A stretch of DNA of 64,000 nt. Source: Pseudomonadota bacterium (lineage in GTDB: Bacteria; Pseudomonadota; Alphaproteobacteria; UBA8366). Location of the stretch: NCBI GenBank assembly GCA_036339585.1, contig JAYZAS010000004.1, forward strand, positions 382,773 through 446,772. Direction: 5' to 3'. A model generated the notes under the pieces. That model was not told where the DNA came from. It worked only from the letters and a program-made list of their open reading frames with translations, and ran no database searches. Every line of letters starts with the position of its first letter. The first letter of the stretch is position 1. The position numbers and the translations under genes are program-made. Of this stretch, positions 1 to 9,175 are shown piece after piece.

Positions 1-172
1 AAATACAGTTGTTGTTAGTCACTGGGGTTTCATTCGTTGTCTAACTAATATCCGGGCAAAAAATTGCGGAATCCTTCATTTTAATACCACCAGTCAGCAC
101 CCGGGTGGTGCTACGGTTGTATCTAACTGCGATCCGTGTTAGCCACCGCCAAGTAAATTTAAGGACTTACAC

Positions 173-676
173 ATGGCTGACCGCGACGAAACACCAATTA
201 CAAATGAAGAGATAGACGACATTACGATAGAAGACGCCCCACTCGACATCACCCATCAATATATAAAAGATCTGTCTTTTGAAAATCCACAGTCTCCACG
301 TTTTATAGTAGAAGCAGATGCAACACCAGAGATTGCGCTGCATATAAATGCAAAATCCAAACCGCTTGGCGATCGACGCTTTGAGGTCATACTTCTCCTT
401 GAAGCCAGCGCCCGTCATGATGAAGAGGTTGTATTTCTAGTTGAGTTACAGTACGGCGGACACGTTGTGATTGGCGACGTAGACGACGAACACATTCAGC
501 CGCTTTTATTAATAGAGGCACCTCGTTTATTGTTCCCATTTGCACGGCAAATTCTATCTGATACCGTTCGGAGCGGTGGTTTCCCTCCCTTGCTGCTAAA
601 TCCAGTTGATTTCATGGATATTTATGCCCAAGGCACTGCTGTAGCCACCGAAGACGAACAAGAAAAATCTGACTAA
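173..676 (+). CDS. secB: Protein-export chaperone SecB
   Basis: 167 residues, the usual length for alphaproteobacterial SecB. SecB is a tetrameric cytosolic chaperone that keeps preproteins unfolded and delivers them to SecA. The family signature is clear: QYIKDLSFENP near residue 30, then the conserved C-terminal block with APRLLFPFAR and GGFPPLLLNPVDF. The acidic N-terminal extension and acidic C-terminal tail are typical. The ATG follows an AAGGA-like ribosome site. It is the one gene near the putative origin pointing towards it, and its stop overlaps that of the convergent dnaQ (673-676). The first 172 bases of the window hold no gene I can support. Confidence 0.96.
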   Translation: MADRDETPITNEEIDDITIEDAPLDITHQYIKDLSFENPQSPRFIVEADATPEIALHINAKSKPLGDRRFEVILLLEASARHDEEVVFLVELQYGGHVVIGDVDDEHIQPLLLIEAPRLLFPFARQILSDTVRSGGFPPLLLNPVDFMDIYAQGTAVATEDEQEKSD

Positions 677-1350
677 CGGCGCCATATAGCTTTTGGGATG
701 TTGTCAATCAGGCTCGTGTGAGCTGCAAGCTCAGTATCGCTAGCGCTATGGGGACGTGCGGCAAGACGCTTTAGCTTCGTGACGTTTGCTTTTTTCGATT
801 TCTCCACCCTCGCCTTGAGGGTGAGGGCTTGTTGCCTGCCGCCAACAAGCTCCAAATAAACTTCAGCTAATATCTGTGAGTCTAGTAGCGCCCCGTGTTG
901 TGTTCTAGCAGTATTATTGACTCCAAAGCGCCTACACAAAGCATCTAAACTAGCGGGCGCGCCGGGAAACCGTTCTCTCGCAATTTTTAATGTATCTATA
1001 GCTCGTACTACTGCGACCTCCGGCAGGTTAATTCTTTTCAGTTCTGCATTTATAAAGGCCATGTCAAATTCTGCATTATGTATCACCAATGGCCGATCAT
1101 CAATAAACTCAAGAAATTTTTGCGCGATTTCACGAAATATAGGCTTTTGAGACAAAAAAGCTTCGGAAAGTCCATGTACCTTAAAAGCCTCTTCTGGCAT
1201 ATCACGTTCAGGGTTGATATGCTGATGGTAGGTTCTTCCCGTAGGCACGTGATTTTCGAGTTCTACGCACCCGATTTCCACAATTCTATCTTTCCCAGTA
1301 GCATCAAGACCGGTAGTTTCGGTATCCAACACTATTTCGAACATTGCCAT
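673..1350 (-). CDS. dnaQ: DNA polymerase III epsilon subunit (3'-5' proofreading exonuclease)
   Basis: 225 residues. DEDDh exonuclease that proofreads for the replicative polymerase. Exo I is DTETTG at residues 9-14. Exo II is the NAEFDMAFIN segment around residue 92. Exo III has the HGALLDSQILAEVY pattern, supplying the catalytic His and Asp. The gene lies in the origin-flanking run coaE-aroE-maf-ppsR, on the same strand and pointing away from the origin, the order known in Caulobacter. The start MAMFEIVLDTE is normal for the family. The stop codon is shared, in a different frame, with convergent secB. Confidence 0.95.
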   Translation of the reverse strand: MAMFEIVLDTETTGLDATGKDRIVEIGCVELENHVPTGRTYHQHINPERDMPEEAFKVHGLSEAFLSQKPIFREIAQKFLEFIDDRPLVIHNAEFDMAFINAELKRINLPEVAVVRAIDTLKIARERFPGAPASLDALCRRFGVNNTARTQHGALLDSQILAEVYLELVGGRQQALTLKARVEKSKKANVTKLKRLAARPHSASDTELAAHTSLIDNIPKAIWRR

Positions 1351-1424
1351 GCGTTTTGAGCTCCTTGAGGTTATACTTGTTTAAACACTTGCGTTTCTCC
1401 AATTTATGATCCGATTGGGATACC

Positions 1425-2015
1425 CTACCAAAACCGCAAGCTATAAAAGTATTTTTTTAACTTGTTCATTGTAAAGCGACGGCCCAGGTGGCTAGGAATA
1501 ACGATATCTCCGAGCTTACGTTTTTCATTATCCGGCATTTGTCTGGATTTGACGCATTGAAATTTTTCAAAAGTCATGCCGGAACGAGATAATACCCGTC
1601 TAGCTTGTACCGAAGATGGAGCTGAAATTACAATAGTCTGGTAGCACTCCTGATATGTATTAGTCTCAAAAAGCAGTGGCACATCTATGACTACCAACGA
1701 TACTCGCCGTGCTCTGTATCGCCTAAAAAAACGGTGGCGATCATGTTTTACTGCTGGGTGAAGAATGCGTTCTAAGTCCGCTATAGCGTCATCGTCATTG
1801 AAAACAAGCTGTCCAAGTACCTGTCTGTTAATAAATCCACCTTGATAAGCCTCCGGAAAACGTTGCCTGATGGCCTTTAGAGCTGGACCATCAGATTTTA
1901 AAACCTTGTGAACCGCTTGATCGGAGTCGTGCACTGGGATACCAAAACCTTTTATCATACGGCTTGCTGTAGATTTCCCCATACCAATTGAACCTGTGAG
2001 GCCAATAATACGCAT
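1425..2015 (-). CDS. coaE: Dephospho-CoA kinase
   Basis: 196 residues. It catalyses the last step of coenzyme A synthesis, ATP-dependent 3'-phosphorylation of dephospho-CoA. The P-loop GSIGMGKST lies at residues 8-16. The substrate-binding DSD motif follows near residue 31 and VVIDVPLLFET near residue 107. The C-terminal part (residues 150-196) is more divergent than usual: the normal 'D-x-V-I-D-N' element reads DIVIPS. It is 23 bases downstream of aroE on the same strand and probably cotranscribed with it. Confidence 0.93.
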   Translation of the reverse strand: MRIIGLTGSIGMGKSTASRMIKGFGIPVHDSDQAVHKVLKSDGPALKAIRQRFPEAYQGGFINRQVLGQLVFNDDDAIADLERILHPAVKHDRHRFFRRYRARRVSLVVIDVPLLFETNTYQECYQTIVISAPSSVQARRVLSRSGMTFEKFQCVKSRQMPDNEKRKLGDIVIPSHLGRRFTMNKLKKYFYSLRFW

Positions 2016-2038
2016 TAATTTACTTTTCCAACTGTCTT

Positions 2039-2875
2039 TTACCTAAGAACGTATGTTCGCTGGTCGCTCGTTACATCAGGACTAACTCCATACCAAAGGC
2101 GAAAACCAACTTTGGCTTGGTATAAAAGCATGTCTAGGCCGTCAACTACTTCATTGCCTCTGTTTTTTGAGGCCTTAAGCAGTTCCGTAAGTAAAGGTAC
2201 GTAGACAATATCGTTCACAGTCGCTGATTGTGGTAGCATAGATAGATTTATATCGAGCGGCTCACACCCTGCCATACCCAAGTTAGTTGAATTTACAAGC
2301 AAACCAGCGCCTTCCAGCGCTTCATGCCTATATTTCCAACTTTCAGCTACCGCGTTTTTTATTTTGGTGTCGACAATTAGAGCCTCTGCATGTTCCCGGG
2401 TACGATTGATAATCCGAATCTGATCCACCCCTGCGTCGGATAAAGCAACTGCAACGGCACGCGCGGCACCTCCAGCCCCCAATATTACAGCAGGACCTTG
2501 CGAAGCAGTCCAAGAGGATTTATTATATAAGTTCTCGATAAAGCCGTATGCGTCACTATTAGTCCCTGAAAGTAAACCGTCTTTACAAATTGTCACCGTA
2601 TTTACAGCACCTATTCTTTTGGCTGTATCATCAATTCTATCGCACAGCGCCATTGCTTCCATTTTATGCGGTATCGTAAGATTTACGCCCCTAAATCCCA
2701 TTGCGGCAGCACCCTTAAGTGCTTGGGATAATCTATTCGGTGATACAGATAGCGCATGATAAACTCCATCTATATTGTATTTTTTAAGCCAAAAGCCGTG
2801 GACTTTTGGAGATTTCGAGTGATTTATTGGCCACCCTATAACTCCCGCGATTTTCGTTTTATGACTCGGTATCAT
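2039..2875 (-). CDS. aroE: Shikimate dehydrogenase (NADP+)
   Basis: 278 residues. It reduces 3-dehydroshikimate to shikimate in aromatic amino-acid synthesis. The substrate-binding SKS motif is at residues 20-22, NLTIPHK ends in the catalytic Lys71, and the NADP-binding loop GAGGAARA lies near residue 135. The C-terminal GLDMLLYQAKVGFRLW block is intact. Its start overlaps the stop of upstream maf by 4 bases, so translation is probably coupled. Confidence 0.95.
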   Translation of the reverse strand: MIPSHKTKIAGVIGWPINHSKSPKVHGFWLKKYNIDGVYHALSVSPNRLSQALKGAAAMGFRGVNLTIPHKMEAMALCDRIDDTAKRIGAVNTVTICKDGLLSGTNSDAYGFIENLYNKSSWTASQGPAVILGAGGAARAVAVALSDAGVDQIRIINRTREHAEALIVDTKIKNAVAESWKYRHEALEGAGLLVNSTNLGMAGCEPLDINLSMLPQSATVNDIVYVPLLTELLKASKNRGNEVVDGLDMLLYQAKVGFRLWYGVSPDVTSDQRTYVLR

Positions 2876-3483
2876 TTTTTAATAAAACCTATTTGGCGCA
2901 AATATTGGAGGAGGGGAAGCAGAGGCAACCCAAGAATTGAAAAATAATCGCCTTTAACGTTATCAAAAAGCTGTGCGCCTATTCCTTCTAGTTTATACGC
3001 GCCAACAGATTCACAAACTGAAGTCCCCAAAACACTTAGATATTCATCGATAAATGCATCACTATAATTACGCATCTGCATCTCTAGTTTCTCAGATTTG
3101 TGCCATACACATTCGGATGCGTTGTAAATCACTGTCCCCGTATATAGAAAGTGAGTTTTGCCTCGGAAATCTAATAAATGTTGCCTCGCTTGTTCCAAGT
3201 TCACAGGCTTATCGTAGGCTATTCCATTACACTCAAGTATTTGGTCAGCAGCTACAATATGAAATTCCGGGTACTTACTGCTAACTATACTGGCCTTGGC
3301 TTCAGCAAGTTTCATAGAAATCATTTCTGTTGGAGTATTTCGACGCTTAAGGTTTAATTTTATTTTATCTTCATCACAAAACGATGGTATGCACTGAAAA
3401 TTCACGCCAGCCTGTTTGAGAATCGAAGCTCTGGATTTGCTTGCAGACGCCAAAATAAGTGGAGTGTCACTTTTCACATTCAA
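2872..3483 (-). CDS. maf: Maf-family nucleoside triphosphate pyrophosphatase
   Basis: 203 residues. Maf proteins hydrolyse non-canonical or canonical NTPs to NMP and PPi. The N-terminal motif is LILASASKSRASIL (residues 9-22), where most homologues have S-x-R-R. The catalytic-Asp block VAADQILEC and the late KGDYFSILGLPL block are present. It sits between ppsR (2 bases upstream) and aroE (4-base overlap), as in the Caulobacter origin cluster. Substrate preference (dTTP/UTP type or m7GTP type) cannot be read safely. Confidence 0.92.
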   Translation of the reverse strand: MNVKSDTPLILASASKSRASILKQAGVNFQCIPSFCDEDKIKLNLKRRNTPTEMISMKLAEAKASIVSSKYPEFHIVAADQILECNGIAYDKPVNLEQARQHLLDFRGKTHFLYTGTVIYNASECVWHKSEKLEMQMRNYSDAFIDEYLSVLGTSVCESVGAYKLEGIGAQLFDNVKGDYFSILGLPLLPLLQYLRQIGFIKK

Positions 3484-3485
3484 GT

Positions 3486-4304
3486 TTAATTTTCCATTAG
3501 CTGCATGACAGCTGCCGCTGTCTCTTCAATCGACCTTCGAGCAACATCAATTACTGGCCAATTATATTCCGCAAAAATTCTTCGCGCATCGGCCACCTCC
3601 CGTCTTACTATCTCAAGTCTGACATAATCTGTCTCGTCTTGCTGTGACAGTGAACGCAATCGATTACGGCGTAACTGTATTAGACGTTCTGGAGAATTTG
3701 TTAAACCCACGATAAGTGGCGCATCCGCAGACCTCAGTTCAAACAGCTCTTTAGGAAGGGCCACCTCTGGAACATATGGAACATTTGCTGCTTTTATACC
3801 TCTGTTAGCTAAGTACATGCAGGTTGGTGTTTTGGAGGTCCGAGATACCCCGACGAGTATTAAGTCTGCATGCTTTAGATTCCAAACAGATTGCCCGTCA
3901 TCATTTGCTATGGCGTAGGTCATTGCATCGATACGCTCGAAATATTGTGCATTCAGTGCATGTTGCAATCCCGACTCACCCCGACTTTCTATTCCGAAGT
4001 AGTTAGCCAAGGTTGCCATCGTGGGATCCAAGACAGGTATGCACGACACCCGGAGGGATCTGCAACCATCTTGGAGCCTGATCCGTAGCGCGTTATTAAC
4101 TATTGTAAACATCACTACACCCGGGTTCTTTGAGATACCGTCAAGGACTTTGTCTATCTGCCCCGTGGTGCGCACTAACGACCAGTGATGTTCTACTGGT
4201 TCAACCGCGCCGAATTGTGCAAGGCACGCGCGAGCAACACTATGGATAGTTTCCCCCGTAGCGTCTGATACCAAGTGAAGATCGTACCGTTCGGCCATGT
4301 TCAT
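3486..4304 (-). CDS. ppsR: Bifunctional kinase/pyrophosphorylase regulating PEP synthase or PPDK (DUF299/PSRP)
   Basis: 272 residues, standard size. The family uses ADP to phosphorylate, and phosphate to dephosphorylate, an active-site threonine of phosphoenolpyruvate synthase or pyruvate phosphate dikinase. The N-terminal LHLVSDATGETIHSVARA and the P-loop-like GVSRTSKTPTCMYLANRG are diagnostic. Met1 and Met3 are both possible starts. It is the first gene left of the putative origin and reads away from it, which is the known position of this family next to alphaproteobacterial oriC. No target kinase gene lies in the window. Confidence 0.92.
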   Translation of the reverse strand: MNMAERYDLHLVSDATGETIHSVARACLAQFGAVEPVEHHWSLVRTTGQIDKVLDGISKNPGVVMFTIVNNALRIRLQDGCRSLRVSCIPVLDPTMATLANYFGIESRGESGLQHALNAQYFERIDAMTYAIANDDGQSVWNLKHADLILVGVSRTSKTPTCMYLANRGIKAANVPYVPEVALPKELFELRSADAPLIVGLTNSPERLIQLRRNRLRSLSQQDETDYVRLEIVRREVADARRIFAEYNWPVIDVARRSIEETAAAVMQLMEN

Positions 4305-4358
4305 TCCGGTCTTTTAGGGTCTTGTATTAATCAATGACAAATGTGGATGAACAAGTGT

Positions 4359-4367
4359 TTATCCACA
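4359..4367 (+). promoter_or_regulatory. DnaA box, perfect consensus
   Basis: TTATCCACA matches the bacterial DnaA box exactly. A one-mismatch copy lies in opposite orientation 8 bases upstream (4342-4350). The pair would make a strong initiator-binding site. Confidence 0.8.
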
Positions 4368-4415
4368 ACCACATTAATAAATTCCATTTTTATGTGGTAA
4401 AATCCACAGGTGTAG

Positions 4416-4444
4416 ACAATGTTTTCCATTCTGGAAAACATTGT
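4416..4444. repeat. Perfect 13-bp inverted repeat inside oriC
   Basis: The arms ACAATGTTTTCCA (4416-4428) and TGGAAAACATTGT (4432-4444) are exact reverse complements separated by three bases. No T-run follows, so it is not a normal terminator. It could be a protein-binding dyad or a structural element of the origin. Confidence 0.7.
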
Positions 4445-4730
4445 TGCACCAAATGTATAAAAATGAAACTAGCTGCCATATTAAGTTTTATTCCCGTTAA
4501 TCACTGTCCCTTTTTTGATGGAGTAAAGAGCGATTTCTTATGAAATCTAGGGATTCGCGAACACCTCTTCTGTTTATATCCACAGCGAGTAAAGCTAATG
4601 CACACTTACATATGGATATAATATGCATAATTTTAATCCACGTTATACACTGTAAAACAACAACAACATCCTATTGAATTAAGATTTAATTTGTTTTTTG
4701 ATGCAAGAGAATGAGGAGATTTGCACGAAC

Positions 4731-5789
4731 ATGAGTTTGGTCTTGCAAAATCTATCAGGAAAACAAACATCGTCTGTTCCCATATGGTTGATGCGACAAG
4801 CGGGACGGTATTTACCTGAGTATAGAAAAATTAGGCGTAGTGCGGGGTCATTTCTCGATTTGTGTTATAGTCCCAAGCTTGCAGCCGAAATCACTTTGCA
4901 ACCGGTGCGGCGTTTTGGATTTGACGCTGCTATTTTGTTTTCCGATATTTTAGTCATTCCGGATGCGCTGGGGCAACATGTCTCATTCGAAGAAGGCTTA
5001 GGACCAATTCTTGAACCGCTTACCCCACAGGAACCCATTCTGCCAAATGCGATGGATAAACTAAAAAACTCCGCTCATAATAAATTGGGCGCAGTTTACG
5101 AGACAATTGAACGCGTTGCCGCTTCAAAAAAAAATGACTGTGCTCTGATTGGTTTTGCTGGGGGACCGTGGACTGTTGCAACTTATATGGTGGAAGGAAG
5201 ATCGAGCCGTGACTTTCAAAAGATTAGGCATTGGGCGACTTCTTATCCAACGAGTTTTAAGGCGCTCGTTGACATTCTTACCGACGCCACCATAATCCAC
5301 TTGGAAGCACAGATAAATGCGGGCGTTGAAGTTTTACAAATTTTCGAGTCTCATGCAGGAATTCTAGACTGCTTTAACTTTAACCAATGGGTGATAAAGC
5401 CAACCCGGAGAATTGTTGAAAAAATTAAGCGTAAAAATCCACACATACCTATCATTGGATTTCCCCGGGGGGCTGCTGCTCAAATTCCTTATTATATATC
5501 AGAAACAAAAGTTGATGCCGTCAGCTTAGATCAATCGGTACCGCTTAATTGGGCAACTACAGCAATATCTAAAACCTATCCTGTACAAGGAAACTTAGAC
5601 CCGATCTATTTGTTGGGGGATTTAGAATCACTCGATGTCCACGTCAATAGAGTCTTATCCGCTTTTTCTAATAGGCCCTTCGTTTTCAATTTGGGTCATG
5701 GAGTAAACAAGGAAACGGATCCTAAATCAGTGGAGCGACTAGTCGAGATTGTTCGGAGCTATGAAAAGCGTTCACATAAAAAAATGTAG
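4731..5789 (+). CDS. hemE: Uroporphyrinogen decarboxylase
   Basis: 352 residues from this start. It decarboxylates uroporphyrinogen III to coproporphyrinogen III in haem synthesis. The signature PIWLMRQAGRYLPEYR is near the N-terminus. Also present are FDAAILFSDILVIPDALG with a catalytic Asp, GFAGGPWTVATYM, and VNKETDP near the end. I prefer the ATG at 4731, preceded by GAGGAG, because the protein then starts like its relatives. An in-frame ATG at 4701 would add ten residues. It is the first gene right of the origin, reading away from it. Confidence 0.95.
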   Translation: MSLVLQNLSGKQTSSVPIWLMRQAGRYLPEYRKIRRSAGSFLDLCYSPKLAAEITLQPVRRFGFDAAILFSDILVIPDALGQHVSFEEGLGPILEPLTPQEPILPNAMDKLKNSAHNKLGAVYETIERVAASKKNDCALIGFAGGPWTVATYMVEGRSSRDFQKIRHWATSYPTSFKALVDILTDATIIHLEAQINAGVEVLQIFESHAGILDCFNFNQWVIKPTRRIVEKIKRKNPHIPIIGFPRGAAAQIPYYISETKVDAVSLDQSVPLNWATTAISKTYPVQGNLDPIYLLGDLESLDVHVNRVLSAFSNRPFVFNLGHGVNKETDPKSVERLVEIVRSYEKRSHKKM

Positions 5790-5844
5790 CTCTAGTGTCT
5801 CTAGCTTGATGATCGATATATTTTTTTAAGTTTCTAGAAAATTT

Positions 5845-5875
5845 AACCGGAAATTTTCCATATTTCTGGTTTTTC
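5845..5875 (+). terminator. Rho-independent terminator-like hairpin after hemE
   Basis: AACCGGAAAT (5845-5854) can pair with ATTTCTGGTT (5862-5871) with one G-U pair and a 7-base loop, followed by TTTTC. The position 56 bases after hemE fits a terminator. The stem is not GC-rich, so efficiency is uncertain. Confidence 0.5.
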
Positions 5876-6048
5876 GCTTGTTCCGGCTCGTAGTTCAGTT
5901 ATATTGCACATACATAATAATGTTCCACTTGGCTCCAACGTTGGTTTCCTGCCAAATCGCTTAGAGAGCCGATAAGTAAAATTCCCATATTTACCGTTAA
6001 ATTAAATTAGAAGCTGCTGGTAAACCCTTTATAAAAATCGAGTTAACA

Positions 6049-7320
6049 ATGAAATTGGAAGAAATTAGCCTCCATGATTTGAAACAAAAAACTCCTGGCG
6101 ATCTTCTCGCCTTTGCAGAGCAACTAGAGGTCGAAAACGCAAGCAATCTGAGAAAACAAGATATGATGTTTGGGATTTTGAAACAGTTAGCGGCTGATTC
6201 GGTTCCCATAGTGGGGGATGGCGTCTTAGAAGTGTTACAAGACGGTTTTGGGTTTCTCAGATCTCCCCAGTCGAATTACCTGCCGGGACCGGATGATATT
6301 TACGTAAGCCCGAGTCAAGTAAAACGATTTGGACTGAGGACAGGCGATTCCGTAGAGGGTCAAATCCGCGCGCCAAAAGATGGGGAACGTTATTTCGCAT
6401 TACTCAAAGTTGGAAAAGTCAACTTTGACGACCCCGAGGCTGTGCGCCATAGAATAAATTTTGATAACCTTACACCTCTTTATCCAGAGGAAAAGTTAAA
6501 TCTTGAAATTGAAAATGACGAGTCAAAGGATTTCACTTGCCGAGTGATCGAACTCGTTGCTCCCATAGGGAAAGGTCAGCGCGGCCTGATCGTGGCGCAG
6601 CCGCGTACGGGTAAAACAGTTATCATGCAGAATATTGCGCATGCGATTACAAGCAATCATCCCGAAGTCTACGTCATCGTTTTGCTTATAGACGAGCGGC
6701 CAGAAGAAGTTACTGATATGGCTCGTTCAGTCAACGGCGAGGTTGTTAGCAGCACCTTTGACGAACCTGCTGCCCGTCATGTGCAAGTTGCAGAGATGGT
6801 TATTCAAAAAGCTAAGCGGTTGGTAGAGCATAAAAGGGATGTAGTAATATTGTTAGATTCCATCACCAGGCTTGCAAGAGCATATAACACGGTGGTTCCG
6901 AGCTCAGGTAAGGTCTTAACTGGTGGTGTAGATGCGAATGCCTTGCAGAGGCCCAAGCGCTTTTTCGGTGCAGCGCGAAACGTTGAGGAGGGCGGGTCTA
7001 TGACAATTATCTCAACTGCTTTGATAGACACAGGCAGTCGCATGGATGAGGTGATTTTTGAGGAATTCAAAGGAACGGGTAATTCCGAGATAGTACTTGA
7101 TCGTAAGCTGTCTGATAAACGGGTATTCCCATCAATCGACATCCAAAAGTCAGGAACACGGAAAGAGGAACTACTGGTTGAAAAGGGTACACTATCTAAA
7201 ATGTGGGTTCTAAGAAGAATACTGCTACCCATGGGAGTCACCGATGCCATGGAGTTTCTCCTAGAGAAATTAAAACATTCGAAGAATAACTCCGATTTCT
7301 TTGATTCTATGAATCAATAG
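6049..7320 (+). CDS. rho: Transcription termination factor Rho
   Basis: 423 residues, full length. Hexameric RNA-dependent ATPase that ends transcription. The N-terminal RNA-binding cold-shock-like domain includes [13 protein letters not shown] and [19 protein letters not shown]. The P-loop PRTGKT is at residues 185-190 (Lys189). Walker B is [16 protein letters not shown], and the Q/R-loop region with [20 protein letters not shown] is intact. A 259-base leader separates it from hemE. Rho often controls its own leader, but I see no attenuator I can prove. In related genomes haem genes often lie between hemE and rho; here they do not. Confidence 0.97.
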   Translation: MKLEEISLHDLKQKTPGDLLAFAEQLEVENASNLRKQDMMFGILKQLAADSVPIVGDGVLEVLQDGFGFLRSPQSNYLPGPDDIYVSPSQVKRFGLRTGDSVEGQIRAPKDGERYFALLKVGKVNFDDPEAVRHRINFDNLTPLYPEEKLNLEIENDESKDFTCRVIELVAPIGKGQRGLIVAQPRTGKTVIMQNIAHAITSNHPEVYVIVLLIDERPEEVTDMARSVNGEVVSSTFDEPAARHVQVAEMVIQKAKRLVEHKRDVVILLDSITRLARAYNTVVPSSGKVLTGGVDANALQRPKRFFGAARNVEEGGSMTIISTALIDTGSRMDEVIFEEFKGTGNSEIVLDRKLSDKRVFPSIDIQKSGTRKEELLVEKGTLSKMWVLRRILLPMGVTDAMEFLLEKLKHSKNNSDFFDSMNQ

Positions 7321-7400
7321 TGGAAAAGAATGCATTAAGTCTAATGAGAGCGTGATTTCAAGGATTTTAGTATTCTCTACATATGTAGCAGCTCTTTGAG

Positions 7401-8372
7401 CTAGGGAATAAGAATTGTAGAGCCCATAGTGTTTCTTGATTCAAGAGCGCGGTGAGCATCAGCAGCCTCTTTGAGAGCAAAAGTTTGCTTAATCTCAACT
7501 TCTAGTCCGTTATCCACATGTTCGAAAAGCCAACCGGCCAGTTCTTTCACCAGATCGGGTGTTCCAATATGGCTCATTAGTGTCGGTCGTGTAAAAAACA
7601 AAGAGCCTTTTTGTGAAAGCAGGCCTGGTTCGAAAGGCGGGACAGGACCCGATGCATTACCAAATGATACAAATGTTCCGAATGTAGCTAAGCAGTCTAT
7701 ACTTTCATCAAAGGTTGATGCGCCTACAGAATCATAGACCACAGGCACGCCAAGCCCATCGGTTATATCCATGACAGCAGTTTTGAAGCTCTCTTCTGTA
7801 TATACGATTGGGTAATCACAACCGTACTTACGGGCAAGTTCAGCTTTCTTTTTGTTGCCCACGGTGCCCACCACGATAGCACCAAGTTGTTTAAGAATCT
7901 GGCACGCAATTAACCCCACTCCACCGGCGATAGCATGGAATAGAACAATATCGCCCTTTTTTACAGGATGCGTGCGATGCAATAGATAAGAAGCTGTAAA
8001 CCCTTTAAGCATTATAGCCGCTGCAGTTTCGTCAGAAACATCGTCAGGTATTTTTACCACCGCATTAGCATTGATAACCCGTCTGTTTGTGTAGGCACCT
8101 AGACCGCCGCCTGCGTAGGCAACTCTATCCCCAATAGAGAATTCTGTTACAGCATCGCCAATCTTACTCACCGATCCGGCAGCTTCCATGCCGATTGTTG
8201 TAGGCAAATTAACCGGATATAGACCGGAACGATGGTAAACGTCTATAAAATTCAAGCCGATTGCAGTTTGGTCTATTAAAACTTGCCTAGGGCCGGGCAA
8301 TTCCTCCGGCACGTCAACCGCATGCATAACTTCAGGACTCCCGGTCTCGAGAATTTGTATAGCATAAGGCAT
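7401..8372 (-). CDS. Quinone oxidoreductase (zinc-free MDR family)
   Basis: 323 residues, the usual length of NADPH:quinone reductases of the QOR type. These are soluble zinc-free medium-chain dehydrogenases that reduce quinones with NADPH. Seen: GLNFIDVYHRSGLYP and the family block TIGMEAAGSVSKIG in the N-terminal GroES-like domain, and HAIAGGVGLIACQILKQLGA as the NADPH-binding loop. The zinc-binding Cys cluster of alcohol dehydrogenases is absent. It is convergent with rho and followed, 12 bases away, by a dienelactone-hydrolase-like gene upstream in the same direction, so the two are probably cotranscribed. Natural substrate unknown. Confidence 0.88.
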   Translation of the reverse strand: MPYAIQILETGSPEVMHAVDVPEELPGPRQVLIDQTAIGLNFIDVYHRSGLYPVNLPTTIGMEAAGSVSKIGDAVTEFSIGDRVAYAGGGLGAYTNRRVINANAVVKIPDDVSDETAAAIMLKGFTASYLLHRTHPVKKGDIVLFHAIAGGVGLIACQILKQLGAIVVGTVGNKKKAELARKYGCDYPIVYTEESFKTAVMDITDGLGVPVVYDSVGASTFDESIDCLATFGTFVSFGNASGPVPPFEPGLLSQKGSLFFTRPTLMSHIGTPDLVKELAGWLFEHVDNGLEVEIKQTFALKEAADAHRALESRNTMGSTILIP

Positions 8373-8384
8373 CCATATAATCCT

Positions 8385-9086
8385 TTATTTGAGATGCTCA
8401 GAGAAACATTCCATGGTACGCCGATCTGCCATCTCCGAGGCTGCTTCATCAAAATTTATACCACCGTGACGCGCGAATGCGTGATCTACTATTGGATAGT
8501 TGTAGATATCAATGTTATCTTTTGTAGCTAATTGCTTATTGATATCGAATTGTGCCTCTTTTGACACAAAGCTATCTTCTTCCGCAATGTGCAAAATTGT
8601 TGGCCCAACAATTTTATCCGCATCCTGCAGGTGATCTTCGATCCCAACCCCATAGTAACTGACATTGCAGTCTGCATCGCTTTCTATTGCCATTTTGTAC
8701 GCTAGGAAGCCCCCAAGGCAAAAACCAACAGTGCCAACTTTACCATTACAACCATCGATTTCCCGCAAGTGTTTAAGTGAAGTTAATAAATCGGTGATGC
8801 CTTTGTCTACGTCAAAACCTTTGTATAGCTCAAAGGCTTTTGCCCATTCAGCATCAGATTGATCTGTAAGTTGTATCCCCGGCTCTTGCCGCCAAAAAAG
8901 GTCCGGACATAGCGCAAAGTATCCCATGACGGCCATTCGATCACAATGAGCACGCATATCTTTGTTAATGCCAAAAATTTCTTGGATAACTAAGATACCG
9001 CCGTTGCCTTTAGAATCGTTGTTTGACGGCACTGCTAGATAAGCTGTGAATTGCCCATCAGGGCAATTAATGGTTATATCGGGCAT
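8385..9086 (-). CDS. Dienelactone hydrolase family protein
   Basis: 233 residues, alpha/beta hydrolase of the carboxymethylenebutenolidase family. The catalytic triad pieces are visible: the nucleophile Cys in GTVGFCLGG, Asp in the HIAEEDSFV region, and His in VDHAFARHG. The glutamate of VIQEIFGIN also matches classical dienelactone hydrolase, which opens dienelactone to maleylacetate in chloroaromatic breakdown. Many members have other esterase roles, so the substrate is not assigned. It is first in a two-gene unit with the quinone reductase and divergent from mnmE. Confidence 0.88.
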   Translation of the reverse strand: MPDITINCPDGQFTAYLAVPSNNDSKGNGGILVIQEIFGINKDMRAHCDRMAVMGYFALCPDLFWRQEPGIQLTDQSDAEWAKAFELYKGFDVDKGITDLLTSLKHLREIDGCNGKVGTVGFCLGGFLAYKMAIESDADCNVSYYGVGIEDHLQDADKIVGPTILHIAEEDSFVSKEAQFDINKQLATKDNIDIYNYPIVDHAFARHGGINFDEAASEMADRRTMECFSEHLK

Positions 9087-9175
9087 CTATTTCACCTAGA
9101 ATGTTTATAAAAAACGAGAGTCAAAACAAGCATAGTTGCGATTAACGGTATTGTCACCCATGTAGTGCAGCAGGT

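Larger units (their letters stand above)
4305..4700. other. oriC: Putative chromosomal replication origin (oriC), ppsR-hemE gap
   Basis: This roughly 400-base gap has no credible gene and lies between divergent ppsR and hemE, the known origin position in Caulobacter and Rickettsia. A perfect DnaA box TTATCCACA lies at 4359-4367. Near-matches are TCATCCACA (minus strand, 4342-4350), ATATCCACA (4576-4584), AAATCCACA (4400-4408), TAATCCACG (4634-4642) and TTATACACT (4643-4651). The right part (about 4600-4700) is strongly AT-rich and could unwind. A perfect 13-base inverted repeat is at 4416-4444. Flanking genes read outward, and parAB with parS sites lies nearby. Origin function is inferred from position and boxes, not shown. 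Confidence 0.85.

Noticed and set aside
4334-4543. 69-residue plus-strand reading frame inside the oriC gap
   Set aside because: It spans DnaA boxes and the inverted repeat, has no family features and biased composition fits AT-rich non-coding DNA.
7377-7388. CTACATATGTAG palindrome between rho and the quinone reductase gene
   Set aside because: AT-rich, no T-run and no neighbouring element; probably chance.
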